Shown here: positions 17,226-25,349 of the stretch, one piece after another
Layout: each line of letters begins with the position of its first letter
Position numbering within the stretch: position 1 is the first letter of the stretch
DNA from: Actinomycetota bacterium
GTDB taxonomy: Bacteria; Actinomycetota; Acidimicrobiia; Acidimicrobiales; Ilumatobacteraceae
Length of the DNA stretch: 64,000 bases
NCBI GenBank assembly: GCA_030645495.1
Contig: JAUSLV010000011.1
Span: 437,316 to 501,315 of the forward strand
Reading direction: 5' to 3'
Translations under genes and position numbers: made by a program
Notes under the pieces: model-generated
What the model was told of the DNA's origin: nothing
The model's input: only the letters and a program-made list of their open reading frames with translations
Database searches by the model: none

Positions 17226-17840
17226 TCAGGGTTCGAGCGCGGCGATGAAGAAGTCGATGATGTGCTGCTTGCGTCGGGCCAGCACGTCGGGCGACAACGC
17301 GTCGGCATCGATCAGCCCGCCGACGAAGGGCGCATCACTGAAGTAGCTGAGCAGAGCCCCGTACCCGGTGAGCAGTAGCTGCGCCGGGTCTTGTCGGCGG
17401 AACGTGCCGTTGTCCATCTCGCGTTCGAAGAACACCACGGCGCGATCGAACATCGGCCGCAGCACGGCGACCATGTCGATCCCGAGGTGCAGGCCTCCGT
17501 CGAGGGCCTCGCGCCGCATCAGGCGTACATAGTCGGGGTTGTCGGCGAACAGCTCGAAGCCCGCCGTCAACACCAGTTCCATCTTCCGGCGGCCTGTCTC
17601 CGGCGCGGCGATCGCCCCGGCGAGACGCTCGATCCAGTCGCTGAGCAACTGCTCGAACACCTCTTCGTACAACGCTTCCTTCGATGGGAAGTGATGCAGC
17701 AGGCTGGGCCGCCGAATTCCCACGCCGGCCGCTATGTCGTTCAGCGACGTACCCTCGTAGCCGCTGTCGGCGAAGCACTTGCGGGCCTCAGCGAGGATCA
17801 GTTCACGAGTGGACAGTTGCTCGCCACCGTGTTCCGACAT
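17226..17840 (-). CDS. TetR-family transcriptional regulator
   Basis: A 204-residue regulator with a standard N-terminal TetR helix-turn-helix (about 12-58; SLNDIAAGVGIRRPSLLHHFPSK contains the recognition helix) and a helical ligand domain. A lineage-typical MRREALDGG segment suggests the TetR_C subgroup often linked to fatty-acid or CoA-thioester genes. It lies 57 nt upstream of the acyl-CoA synthetase on the same strand and diverges from nagA; either could be its target. The start is backed by TAAGCT 7 nt upstream. Confidence 0.93.
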   Translation of the reverse strand: MSEHGGEQLSTRELILAEARKCFADSGYEGTSLNDIAAGVGIRRPSLLHHFPSKEALYEEVFEQLLSDWIERLAGAIAAPETGRRKMELVLTAGFELFADNPDYVRLMRREALDGGLHLGIDMVAVLRPMFDRAVVFFEREMDNGTFRRQDPAQLLLTGYGALLSYFSDAPFVGGLIDADALSPDVLARRKQHIIDFFIAALEP

Positions 17841-17847
17841 GGCGGAG

Positions 17848-17853
17848 AGCTTA
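17848..17853 (-). promoter_or_regulatory. -10-like TAAGCT of the TetR gene
   Basis: TAAGCT on the minus strand ends 7 nt before the ATG. The 76 nt intergenic region also has to hold the nagA promoter on the other strand, so a TetR operator here could control both. Confidence 0.45.
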
Positions 17854-17886
17854 CGAGCCTGGCGCCAACCTCGGCGGCGATCGCCC

Positions 17887-17892
17887 TAACCT
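17887..17892 (+). promoter_or_regulatory. -10-like TAACCT of nagA
   Basis: TAACCT is placed so that transcription would begin near 17899-17901, leaving a short leader with the Shine-Dalgarno GAGGAG (17905-17910) 6 nt before the ATG. Confidence 0.4.
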
Positions 17893-17916
17893 CCGTTCAA
17901 CGATGAGGAGTTGCCG

Positions 17917-19008
17917 ATGACCTCGATCGCCGCCGGGCGAGTGTTCACGACGGACGGATGGCTGCGTGATGCAACCGTGCACGTCGACAACGGGGTCATC
18001 ACCGCCATCGACAGCAGCGGCGCGGTCGGCGCGGTCGGCGACCGGACGCTCGTGCCGGGTTTCGTCGACCTGCAGGTGAACGGCATCGACAATGTCGACG
18101 TCGCGACGGCGAGCGGTGCCGACTGGGAACGGTTGGATGCGCTGCTGCTCGCGCAGGGTGTCACCACGTGGTGCCCCACGCTGGTCACCGCCCCGCTCGC
18201 CCACTATGCGGCACCACTCGCCCGCATCGCCGAGGCGATGCGCCGCTCCGCAGCCGGCCGTCCCACCATCGCCGGCGCGCACCTGGAGGGGCCGTTCCTC
18301 GGCGGCGCGGTAGGCGCACACCGCCCCGAGCTGATCGTGCCGATCGATCTGGATTGGCTGGCCGCGCTACCCGCTCACATCGCGGTCGTCACGCTGGGCG
18401 CCGAGCAACCGCTGGCGAACGACGCTGCTCGCCTGCTCAGCCGAGCCGGTCGGCTGGTGTCGATCGGCCACAGCACCGCCACCGAGCAGCAGTTCGACGC
18501 GGTCGTCGCGTCCGGTGCCCGGCTCACCACCCATCTGTTCAACGGGATGAGCGGCGTTCACCACCGCTCCCCCGGCGTCGCCGCGTTCGCCCTCACCAAC
18601 GACGCGGTCAGTGCGTCGTTGATCGCCGACGGCGTGCACGTGCACCCGCGGGTGTTGCGCATCGGCTTCGCCGCCCTCGGCGCCGCGCGGGCAGTGCTGG
18701 TCACCGACGCCGTGGGGTGGCGTGCCGGCCGGGCCGGCCCGGTGCGGCTCGAGTTCCGCGATGGTGCGCCCCGCTTGCCCGACGGCACACTCGCCGGAAG
18801 CGCGCTCACGATGGACACCGCAGTGCGCGTATGCGTCGCCGCGGGTGTCGACCTCGCGGTGGCGCTGCGGGCAGCGTCCACCAACCCTGCCCGACTGCTG
18901 GGTCTGCACGATCGGGGCACCATCGCCGTCGGCCAACGTGCCGACCTGGTGGCACTCACCCCTGAGCTGCAGGTCGAGCAGGTGTGGGTGCACGGCACCG
19001 CGGTCTGA
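17917..19008 (+). CDS. nagA: N-acetylglucosamine-6-phosphate deacetylase NagA
   Basis: NagA removes the acetyl group of GlcNAc-6-P during amino-sugar and peptidoglycan recycling. The 363-residue amidohydrolase shows HLEGPFLG with the metal-binding Glu, SIGHSTAT and THLFNGMSG with metal-binding His residues, and VTDAVGW with the catalytic Asp. A TTG two codons upstream is in frame, but the ATG at 17917 has GAGGAG at ideal spacing. No glucosamine-6-P deaminase (NagB) or transporter is adjacent, so the pathway must be completed elsewhere. It is divergent from the TetR gene. Confidence 0.93.
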   Translation: MTSIAAGRVFTTDGWLRDATVHVDNGVITAIDSSGAVGAVGDRTLVPGFVDLQVNGIDNVDVATASGADWERLDALLLAQGVTTWCPTLVTAPLAHYAAPLARIAEAMRRSAAGRPTIAGAHLEGPFLGGAVGAHRPELIVPIDLDWLAALPAHIAVVTLGAEQPLANDAARLLSRAGRLVSIGHSTATEQQFDAVVASGARLTTHLFNGMSGVHHRSPGVAAFALTNDAVSASLIADGVHVHPRVLRIGFAALGAARAVLVTDAVGWRAGRAGPVRLEFRDGAPRLPDGTLAGSALTMDTAVRVCVAAGVDLAVALRAASTNPARLLGLHDRGTIAVGQRADLVALTPELQVEQVWVHGTAV

Positions 19009-19017
19009 CGCGGCCCC

Positions 19018-19023
19018 TAACCT
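19018..19023 (+). promoter_or_regulatory. -10-like TAACCT of the 19030 gene
   Basis: TAACCT ends 6 nt before the ATG at 19030 and starts 9 nt after the nagA stop, so the next gene can be transcribed as a leaderless mRNA. Confidence 0.45.
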
Positions 19024-19029
19024 TTGCTC

Positions 19030-19425
19030 ATGCAGATCGTCTCCGCCCTGTTCGTCGAGAGCTTCGAAATGCGCCAGGCACCCGGCCCCGCCACCCGCAT
19101 CGACCTCACCGGCGCGATGTTCTCGATGGCGGCACCCGAGCCGGTGCCGCTCACGATCGCCCCGCACCTCGTGGCGCTCATCTTCTGTCCACCCGGCGAG
19201 TCGGGCGAGGGCGTGTTCGAGGTGGTGTTCCGCAAGGGCTTGGCCGAGGACGATGAGCAGATGGCCCGCAACGTCAGCCCGTTCAGCGTGGAGCCGGGCA
19301 AGTTCACCTACCGCCTGGTGCGGGGCGAGCTGGAGTTCACCGAGTACGGCCAGATCTTCGCCCACTGCCGCGTGGACCGCGGGCCGTGGCACCTGGTGCC
19401 GTTCACCCTGCTACCGCCGGCCTGA
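19030..19425 (+). CDS. Small uncharacterised protein
   Basis: A 131-residue soluble protein, MQIVSALFVESFEMRQAP at the start, predicted to be mostly beta-strands. The layout weakly recalls the DUF6941 family, but I cannot confirm it. No catalytic motif, signal or membrane segment is visible. Its 3' end overlaps the convergent DUF6629 gene by 23 nt. The start is chosen at 19030 because of the TAACCT hexamer 6 nt upstream. Confidence 0.7.
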   Translation: MQIVSALFVESFEMRQAPGPATRIDLTGAMFSMAAPEPVPLTIAPHLVALIFCPPGESGEGVFEVVFRKGLAEDDEQMARNVSPFSVEPGKFTYRLVRGELEFTEYGQIFAHCRVDRGPWHLVPFTLLPPA

Positions 19426-20071
19426 CCCGCTTCGTGCCGCCGCGGCCGTAGCGCAAGTGGACGGCGAAGGCACCGCTGCAAATCGCGGCCCACCCGCACC
19501 ACAGCGACGCGAAGCCGTCGAGCGTGAGCCTGGACAGCACGGCGACCGCCACGAGGTTCACCACGCCGAAGACCGCCACGTCGGGAAAGCCGGACAGGAT
19601 CAACGCGCCGCACGTCGCCGCCACGTAGAGCATGACCACCAGCCACCCGGCGTGCAGATCCGTGCGATAGCCGAGGTGCAGGTGCCGCAGTTCGGCCACC
19701 ACCGGCCCACGGATCATGGCTGCCAACAGGATCGCCGACACCACTGCGCCCAGCACGACCAAGGGGATCATCGCCATCCGCCTGCGCCGCACACGCTCGA
19801 TGCACATCAACGCCGCAGGTACATAGATCGGCAGCACGACGAACGCGAACAGCAGGTACAACCAGGTGGCCAGCCGGCCCAGCCCGGCGCTGACATGGCC
19901 CTGCAGCCCCCACCAGACGAACGCTTCGTCGATCTGGTGCAGCCCCAGCAGCAATGGGAGAGCAGCCAGCGGCAGGTACCTGCGACGGCCCCGCACATGC
20001 AGCAACACATCGATGCCGATGGCGCTGACGACAGCGCCGCCGACGAGATCGGCCTGTGCGGAGAAACACAT
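19403..20071 (-). CDS. DUF6629-family integral membrane protein
   Basis: A 222-residue hydrophobic protein with about seven membrane helices. The N-terminus MCFSAQADLVGGAVVSAIG and the following HQIDEAFVWWGLQG segment are hallmarks of the DUF6629 family, actinobacterial membrane proteins of unknown role. The start has a Shine-Dalgarno AGGA about 4 nt upstream. A TACGGT hexamer at 20134-20139 (minus strand) could be a -10 with a leader of about 55 nt. It is divergent from tkt and convergent with the 19030 gene. Confidence 0.85.
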   Translation of the reverse strand: MCFSAQADLVGGAVVSAIGIDVLLHVRGRRRYLPLAALPLLLGLHQIDEAFVWWGLQGHVSAGLGRLATWLYLLFAFVVLPIYVPAALMCIERVRRRRMAMIPLVVLGAVVSAILLAAMIRGPVVAELRHLHLGYRTDLHAGWLVVMLYVAATCGALILSGFPDVAVFGVVNLVAVAVLSRLTLDGFASLWCGWAAICSGAFAVHLRYGRGGTKRVRPAVAG

Positions 20072-20180
20072 GGTTCCTGCCCTTCCGGCCGAACCGGAGC
20101 CGGGCGTTCCCGGCGGCAGCAGAACCAGGGCCCACCGTACGCCGTCCTCGTCGCTCTCCCCCGCGGAGGAAGCGGGCGGG

Positions 20181-20186
20181 TACAGT
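20181..20186 (+). promoter_or_regulatory. -10-like TACAGT of the tkt operon
   Basis: TACAGT ends 8 nt before the GTG at 20195, which is the basis for choosing that codon over the ATG at 20207. Confidence 0.45.
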
Positions 20187-20194
20187 CAAACCCC

Positions 20195-22168
20195 GTGCCC
20201 GACGTGATGACTCCCGACCTCGCTCCCTCCCTCGACCGGCAAGCCATTGCGCTGATCCGCGGTTTCGCCATGGATGCCCCCCTCCACGCCAAGAGTGGCC
20301 ACCAAGGCACGGCGATGGCCCTCGCTCCCCTGGCCCACACGCTCTACAGCCGGGTGATGAACCACCACCCCGGGTCGCCCCACTGGGCCGACCGCGACCG
20401 GTTCGTGCTGTCGGCCGGGCATGCCTCGATCCTGCAGTACGCCTTGCTGTACCTCTCCGGCTACGGTCTCGAACTCGACGACATCAAGGCCTTTCGGCAG
20501 TGGGGTTCGGCCACTCCTGGCCACCCCGAGGTGGGCCACACCGCCGGTGTGGAGGTCACCACCGGCCCGCTGGGCCAAGGCTTCGCCAACGCGGTCGGCA
20601 TGGCGTTGGCCGAGCGCCACCTGCGTGGAACCTTCGGCACCGACGTGATGAGCCATCGCACGTTCGTGATCGCCGGCGATGGCTGCCTGATGGAGGGCGT
20701 CAGCCACGAGGCGGCCTCGCTCGCGGGGCACCAGCGGCTCGGCGGCTTGATCTGCGTGTACGACGACAACCACGTCACCATCGACGGCGACACCGCGCTC
20801 TCCTACAGCGACGACGTGGGCGCTCGCTTCCAGGCGTACGGCTGGCACGTGGAGTACCTCGGCGAGTGCGCCGAGGATTGCGATGCGCTCGAAGCCGCGC
20901 TGTTGCGGGCTGCGGCGGTCACCGACCAGCCCAGCCTGTTGATCCTGCGCAGCCACATCGGCTACCCCAGCCCCGACCTCACGGACCACCACGAGGCGCA
21001 CGGCAACCCGTTCACCGCCGAGCAGGTGTCGCGCACGAAGGCCGTGATGGGTATCCCCGACGAGGCGTTCTGGGCCCCGCTGGAGATCGTCGACGCTTAT
21101 CGTGCGCACTGCGCCGCCAGGGGCTCGACAGCGCAGGCCGCATGGCAGCAGCGCTTCGACGCCAGCAGCCTCGACAAGGCCGTGTGGAAGGCCTGCTGGG
21201 CCTCGGGCGGCCTCGACGGCTGGGAAGCCGCGCTGCCCGTGTTCGAGCAGGGCGAGAAGATCGCCACTCGCGTGGCCATCGAGAAGGCGTTCAACGCCTC
21301 GCTCGATGTCGTGCCCGGGCTGGTGGCCGGCGCCGCCGACCTCACCGGCAACACCGGCACCAAGCTCGCCGGGCAGACCGGTGCGCAGCCCGCCACCCCT
21401 GCCGGTCGCCAGGTGTACTACGGCATTCGCGAGCACGCCATGGGTTCGGCCATGGTGGGCATGGCGCTCCACGGCGGCGTCCTCCCTGCCGGCGGCACGT
21501 TCTTCGTGTTCCTCGACTACATGCGCCCGCCGGTGCGCCTCGCTGCGCTCAGTGGCGCCAAGGTCGTGTTCGTGTTCACCCACGACTCGGTGGGCGTGGG
21601 CGAGGACGGCCCCACCCACCAGCCGGTCGAGCACCTCGCTACGTTGCGGGCGATCCCCGGTCTGCAGGTGATCCGCCCGGCCGATGCCAATGAGACGGTT
21701 GCCGCCTGGAAGACGGCAGTCGCCTGCGATGGCCCCACGGCCCTCGTGCTCAGCCGCCAGAACCTGACGGTGTGCACCGATGGCACGGCAGTGGGCCGTG
21801 GCGCGGGTGTCGTGCGCGACGCTGCCCACCCGCAGGTGGTGCTGTTGGCCACTGGCAGCGAGGTGTCGCTGTGCGTCGAGGCGTCGGCAGCGCTGGCCGA
21901 CATGGGCATCGCCGCCCGCGTGGTCAGCATGCCGTCGTGGGATCGCTTCGAGGCGCAGTCGGCCACGTACCGAAGCGACGTGCTGCCGGCCGGTGTGCCC
22001 GTGCTCTCCGTCGAGGCCGGTGTCACGTTCGGCTGGGCGAAGTACGCCGACGACAGCATCGGTATCGATCGCTTCGGTGCCAGCGCGCCGGGCAGTGTCG
22101 TCATGGAACAACTCGGCATCAACGTCGCCAACGTCGTGGCTCGCGCCGCTGCGCTGGCCGGTCACTAG
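20195..22168 (+). CDS. tkt: Transketolase
   Basis: Transketolase moves two-carbon units between sugar phosphates in the non-oxidative pentose phosphate pathway. The 657-residue protein is full length. It has the thiamine-diphosphate motif GDGCLMEGVSHEAASLAG ending in a DDNHVTIDG metal site, substrate-binding SGHQGTAMALAPL, and the catalytic Glu and His region in YYGIREHAMG. VGVGEDGPTHQPVEHL is the classic transketolase signature. Start: a GTG at 20195 preceded by TACAGT fits a leaderless mRNA; the ATG at 20207 is the alternative. The frame is open far upstream into nagA, but that part is out of frame with nagA and not coding. It is followed after 17 nt by tal. Confidence 0.96.
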   Translation: MPDVMTPDLAPSLDRQAIALIRGFAMDAPLHAKSGHQGTAMALAPLAHTLYSRVMNHHPGSPHWADRDRFVLSAGHASILQYALLYLSGYGLELDDIKAFRQWGSATPGHPEVGHTAGVEVTTGPLGQGFANAVGMALAERHLRGTFGTDVMSHRTFVIAGDGCLMEGVSHEAASLAGHQRLGGLICVYDDNHVTIDGDTALSYSDDVGARFQAYGWHVEYLGECAEDCDALEAALLRAAAVTDQPSLLILRSHIGYPSPDLTDHHEAHGNPFTAEQVSRTKAVMGIPDEAFWAPLEIVDAYRAHCAARGSTAQAAWQQRFDASSLDKAVWKACWASGGLDGWEAALPVFEQGEKIATRVAIEKAFNASLDVVPGLVAGAADLTGNTGTKLAGQTGAQPATPAGRQVYYGIREHAMGSAMVGMALHGGVLPAGGTFFVFLDYMRPPVRLAALSGAKVVFVFTHDSVGVGEDGPTHQPVEHLATLRAIPGLQVIRPADANETVAAWKTAVACDGPTALVLSRQNLTVCTDGTAVGRGAGVVRDAAHPQVVLLATGSEVSLCVEASAALADMGIAARVVSMPSWDRFEAQSATYRSDVLPAGVPVLSVEAGVTFGWAKYADDSIGIDRFGASAPGSVVMEQLGINVANVVARAAALAGH

Positions 22169-22185
22169 GGAAGGACGCGGCTCGC

Positions 22186-23292
22186 ATGGACCGTCTCAAC
22201 CACCTCTACTACGAGCAGGGCCAGAGCCCGTGGCTCGACAACCTGAAGCGCAGCTACCTCACCGACGGCACATTGGCCAACCTCGTGCAGCACGGCATCC
22301 GCGGGCTCACCAGCAACCCCACGATCTTCCAAAAGGCGATCCAGGGCTCGGCCGACTACGACGGGCAGTTCCGTGCGCTCGTGCAGGCCGGCGGCAGCAC
22401 CATCGACCACTACTGGGAGCTCGTGCTGCAGGACATCCACGGCGCGCTCGACGCGTTCGACGCGCTGTACCACTCCAGCTTCGCCGGCGACGGCTACGTC
22501 AGCGTCGAAGTCGACCCCGGCTTGGCGCACGACGGCCCCGGTACCGAAGCGGCAGCACGCGCGCTGCACGCGCGCATCGCCCGGCCGAACCTGATGGTGA
22601 AGATCCCCGGCACCGAGGCGGGCCTACCGGCGATCCGGCAGATGATCGCCGAGGGTCGCAATGTCAACGTCACGCTCATCTTCAGCCTCGACCGTTACCA
22701 GAAGGTGATGAATGCATACCTCGACGGCCTCGAGCAGTACGTCGAGACGGTGGATGCCGATCCGGCACGAGTGGCCAGCGTCGCCAGCTTCTTCATCAGC
22801 CGGGTCGACAGCGAGGTCGATGCCCGCCTCGACGCCATCGGAACCCCCGCCGCGCTGGCGCTGCGCGGCCAGTCCGCGGTCGCCCAGGCGAAGCTCGCCT
22901 ATCAGGCGTTCCGCCGCACCTTCAGCGGCCCGCGTTGGGAGGCACTCGCGGCCATCGGTGCGGTCGTGCAGCGGCCGTTGTGGGCCAGCACGTCGACCAA
23001 GAACCCGGCGTACCCCGACACGCTGTACGTCGACGAGCTGATCGGCCCCGACTCGGTGAACACCCTGCCCGATGCCACCATCGAAGCCTTCGCCGATCAC
23101 GGCACCGCCGCGCGCACGATCGACCAGGGCGTCACGCACGCCGAGGCCGTGTGGCGCGAGTTGGCCGAGGTGGGCGTCGACATGGACGACGTTGCCGACA
23201 AGCTGGAGCGCGACGGTGTGGCCAGCTTCCAGAAGAGCTTCGACGACCTGCTCGCGGCACTTGCGGCGAAGGCCGACGAGCTGCGCGGATGA
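22186..23292 (+). CDS. tal: Transaldolase
   Basis: Transaldolase exchanges dihydroxyacetone units between sedoheptulose-7-P and glyceraldehyde-3-P. The 368-residue protein starts MDRLNHLYYEQGQSPWLDN and contains LTSNPTIFQKA and NLMVKIPGTEAG, where the Lys forms the Schiff base. An AAGGA sequence about 10 nt upstream serves the ATG at 22186. It is 17 nt from tkt and overlaps the LOG gene as ATGA, forming a three-gene operon centred on pentose phosphates. Confidence 0.95.
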   Translation: MDRLNHLYYEQGQSPWLDNLKRSYLTDGTLANLVQHGIRGLTSNPTIFQKAIQGSADYDGQFRALVQAGGSTIDHYWELVLQDIHGALDAFDALYHSSFAGDGYVSVEVDPGLAHDGPGTEAAARALHARIARPNLMVKIPGTEAGLPAIRQMIAEGRNVNVTLIFSLDRYQKVMNAYLDGLEQYVETVDADPARVASVASFFISRVDSEVDARLDAIGTPAALALRGQSAVAQAKLAYQAFRRTFSGPRWEALAAIGAVVQRPLWASTSTKNPAYPDTLYVDELIGPDSVNTLPDATIEAFADHGTAARTIDQGVTHAEAVWRELAEVGVDMDDVADKLERDGVASFQKSFDDLLAALAAKADELRG

Positions 23293-24308
23293 GCGAGGCA
23301 CACCAGGCCGACGAACTGTTCGCCACGCTGCTCGAGTCGGTACCGCAGGGTGCTCGCCGCCGGCTGTCGCAGCAGTTGCTGCGCACCGCCGTCGATCTCG
23401 TGCAGCAGCAGCCCGACCTGCTTGACCTGAAGATCGCGTCGTCGGCGTTGGAAGAGATGGGCGACGCCTTCGCGATGTTCGACTCGTCGCGTGGCTTGCC
23501 CAAGGTGACGATCTTCGGCAGCGCGCGCACCAAGGAGCACGACCCGCTGTACGCCGCGGCGCGGACGGTCGCGGCAGCGATGGCCGACCAAGGGTGGATG
23601 GTGGTCACCGGTGCCGGCCCAGGCATCATGCAGGCCGGCATGGAGGGCGCCGGGCGCGAACACTCGATCGGCGTGTCGGTGCGGCTGCCGTTCGAGCAGG
23701 GCGCCAACCACGTGATCGCCGGCGACTCGAAGTACGTGAGCATGAAGTACTTCTTCACCCGCAAGCTGATGCTGATCAAGGAGAGCAAGGGTTTCGTGTG
23801 CCTGCCGGGCGGGTTCGGCACGCTCGACGAGACGTTCGAGCTGCTCACGCTCACGCAGACCGGCAAGGGTGTGCCCGTGCCGATCGTGTTCCTCGACACG
23901 CCGGGCGACCCGTACTGGGAGACGGTTGACGAGTTCGTGCGCAACCAGTTGGTCGAGCGTGGTCTCGTGGCCGAGCGCGACACCAGCCTGTACCTCATCA
24001 CGGAGGACTGCGACGAGGCCGTCCGCGAGATCGTCGGGTTCTATCGCAACTACGACAGCCTGCGGTACGTGGGCGACACGCTGGTGGTGCGCCTGCGCCA
24101 GGCACCGGATGCGTCTCAGCTGGCACTGCTCAACGAGCGCTTCGGCCACCTGTGCACGTCGGGCAGCATCCACCTCGCCGAACCCTTCGACCCCGAGCGC
24201 AAGGAGAACGACCGCCTCGATCTGCAGCGGATCGCGCTCCCCTTCTCGAAGCACGGCTACGGCGAGCTGCGCCAGCTGATCGACATGCTCAACACGTTCG
24301 TCGACTGA
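23289..24308 (+). CDS. LOG-family (TIGR00730-like) nucleotide 5'-monophosphate phosphoribohydrolase
   Basis: A 339-residue Rossmann-fold protein of the lysine-decarboxylase-like LOG family. The signature PGGFGTLDETFE is intact and the upstream VTGAGPGIMQAG nucleotide-binding loop is present. LOG enzymes hydrolyse nucleoside monophosphates to a free base and ribose-5-phosphate. Extra N- and C-terminal segments make this longer than the roughly 190-residue cytokinin-activating type, so the substrate may differ. The ATG overlaps the transaldolase stop (ATGA), and released ribose-5-P would feed the two upstream enzymes. Confidence 0.88.
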   Translation: MSEAHQADELFATLLESVPQGARRRLSQQLLRTAVDLVQQQPDLLDLKIASSALEEMGDAFAMFDSSRGLPKVTIFGSARTKEHDPLYAAARTVAAAMADQGWMVVTGAGPGIMQAGMEGAGREHSIGVSVRLPFEQGANHVIAGDSKYVSMKYFFTRKLMLIKESKGFVCLPGGFGTLDETFELLTLTQTGKGVPVPIVFLDTPGDPYWETVDEFVRNQLVERGLVAERDTSLYLITEDCDEAVREIVGFYRNYDSLRYVGDTLVVRLRQAPDASQLALLNERFGHLCTSGSIHLAEPFDPERKENDRLDLQRIALPFSKHGYGELRQLIDMLNTFVD

Positions 24309-24314
24309 TCCGCG

Positions 24315-24518
24315 TCAGTCGGCGTCGTCGTGGTCGCGCCCGCGCAGCACGCGCGAGGCCTTCTCGATCGCCCGGCGCGCCTGGGTGAGGCGCTTGTCGT
24401 CGGCTGGGCGCCCGGTCTTCTCGGCCGCCGCCTCGCGTAGTTGGTCGAACATGATCTCGTCGAGATCGCTCGCCACCGAGTCGAGCCGATCGGCGAGGTG
24501 GTCGTAGTTGCCGCTCAT
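24315..24518 (-). CDS. Small charged protein of unknown function
   Basis: A 67-residue, highly charged, helical protein (MSGNYDHLADRLDSVASDL at the start; Arg/Asp-rich end). No known motif. It is convergent with the LOG gene (6 nt between stops). The start is supported by TACGTT (24525-24530 on the minus strand) 6 nt upstream, and the codon pattern fits coding. Short helical proteins like this are common in actinomycetes. Confidence 0.7.
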   Translation of the reverse strand: MSGNYDHLADRLDSVASDLDEIMFDQLREAAAEKTGRPADDKRLTQARRAIEKASRVLRGRDHDDAD

Positions 24519-24524
24519 CCCGCC

Positions 24525-24530
24525 AACGTA
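24525..24530 (-). promoter_or_regulatory. -10-like TACGTT of the 67-residue gene
   Basis: TACGTT on the minus strand ends 6 nt before its ATG. The divergent nei gene has its own TATCGT at 24542-24547, 9 nt before its ATG, so two -10-like elements sit back to back in 38 nt. Confidence 0.42.
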
Positions 24531-24556
24531 GCGGCAGCCCGTATCGTGAGGGTCTC

Positions 24557-25348
24557 ATGCCCGAAGGACACGTCACTCATCGCATCGTGAAGGACCACAC
24601 GCCGCTGCTCACTGGCCGGCAGGTGCACGTGTCGTCGCCCCAGGGTCGCTTCGCGGCCGATGCTGCGCTCGTCGACGGGCAGGTGCTCGACAAGATCGAG
24701 GCGTACGGCAAGCACTTGTTCTACTGGTGGGCCAACGGCCTGGTGGGTCATGTGCACCTCGGGCTGATCGGCAAGTATCGCGTGGCGCTCGCACCCGATG
24801 CGGCGGTGCTGGGCCAGGTGCGCATGCGGCTGCAGACCGACCTCGCCACCATCGACCTGATGGGCCCCATGACGTGCGCGCTGATCAGCCCGGAAGATCG
24901 CGATGCGGTCGCTGCGGGTCTTGGTCCCGACCCCCTGCGACGCGATGCAAAGGCGGCGGTGGCCATCGAGCGGATGGCGAAGAGCAAGCAGCCGATCGGT
25001 CAACTGCTGCTCGACCAGAAGGTGATGGCGGGGGTGGGCAACGTGTTCCGCGCCGAAGCGCTGTACGTAGCGAGCATCGACCCGCGCCGACCCGGCCGCG
25101 ACTGTTCCGCCGACGAGCTGCGTGCCGTGTGGGACACGCTCGTGGCGATGCTGCGCAAGGGCGTGAAGGACAACAAGATCATCACTATCGACCGGAGCGA
25201 GTTCGCCGTGCCCAAGGGCCCCACCAAGAGGGGCGAGACCACCTACGTGTACCACCGCGACATCTGCCTGCGGTGCGGCACACCGGTGCAGATCGCCGAG
25301 CTGGGTGGGCGGGCCTGCTACTACTGCCCCACCTGCCAGCCGCGCTGA
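24557..25348 (+). CDS. Endonuclease VIII-like DNA glycosylase (Fpg/Nei family)
   Basis: A 263-residue base-excision repair glycosylase/AP lyase. The N-terminal PEGH (catalytic Pro2, Glu3), Lys in GKHLFYWW and the helix-two-turn-helix (QLLLDQKVMAGVGNVFRAE) are intact. The C-terminal zinc finger is C-x2-C ... C-x2-C (CLRCG and YYCPTC). PEGH rather than PELP places it on the Nei side, close to actinobacterial Nei2. Start has GAGGG and a TATCGT hexamer upstream. It is likely monocistronic, ending one base before the convergent phosphotransferase stop. Confidence 0.93.
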   Translation: MPEGHVTHRIVKDHTPLLTGRQVHVSSPQGRFAADAALVDGQVLDKIEAYGKHLFYWWANGLVGHVHLGLIGKYRVALAPDAAVLGQVRMRLQTDLATIDLMGPMTCALISPEDRDAVAAGLGPDPLRRDAKAAVAIERMAKSKQPIGQLLLDQKVMAGVGNVFRAEALYVASIDPRRPGRDCSADELRAVWDTLVAMLRKGVKDNKIITIDRSEFAVPKGPTKRGETTYVYHRDICLRCGTPVQIAELGGRACYYCPTCQPR

Positions 25349-25349
25349 G

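Noticed and set aside
18722..20194. Upstream in-frame extension of transketolase
   Set aside because: It overlaps nagA and the DUF6629 gene and reads as low-complexity protein; the transketolase family starts near 20195-20207.
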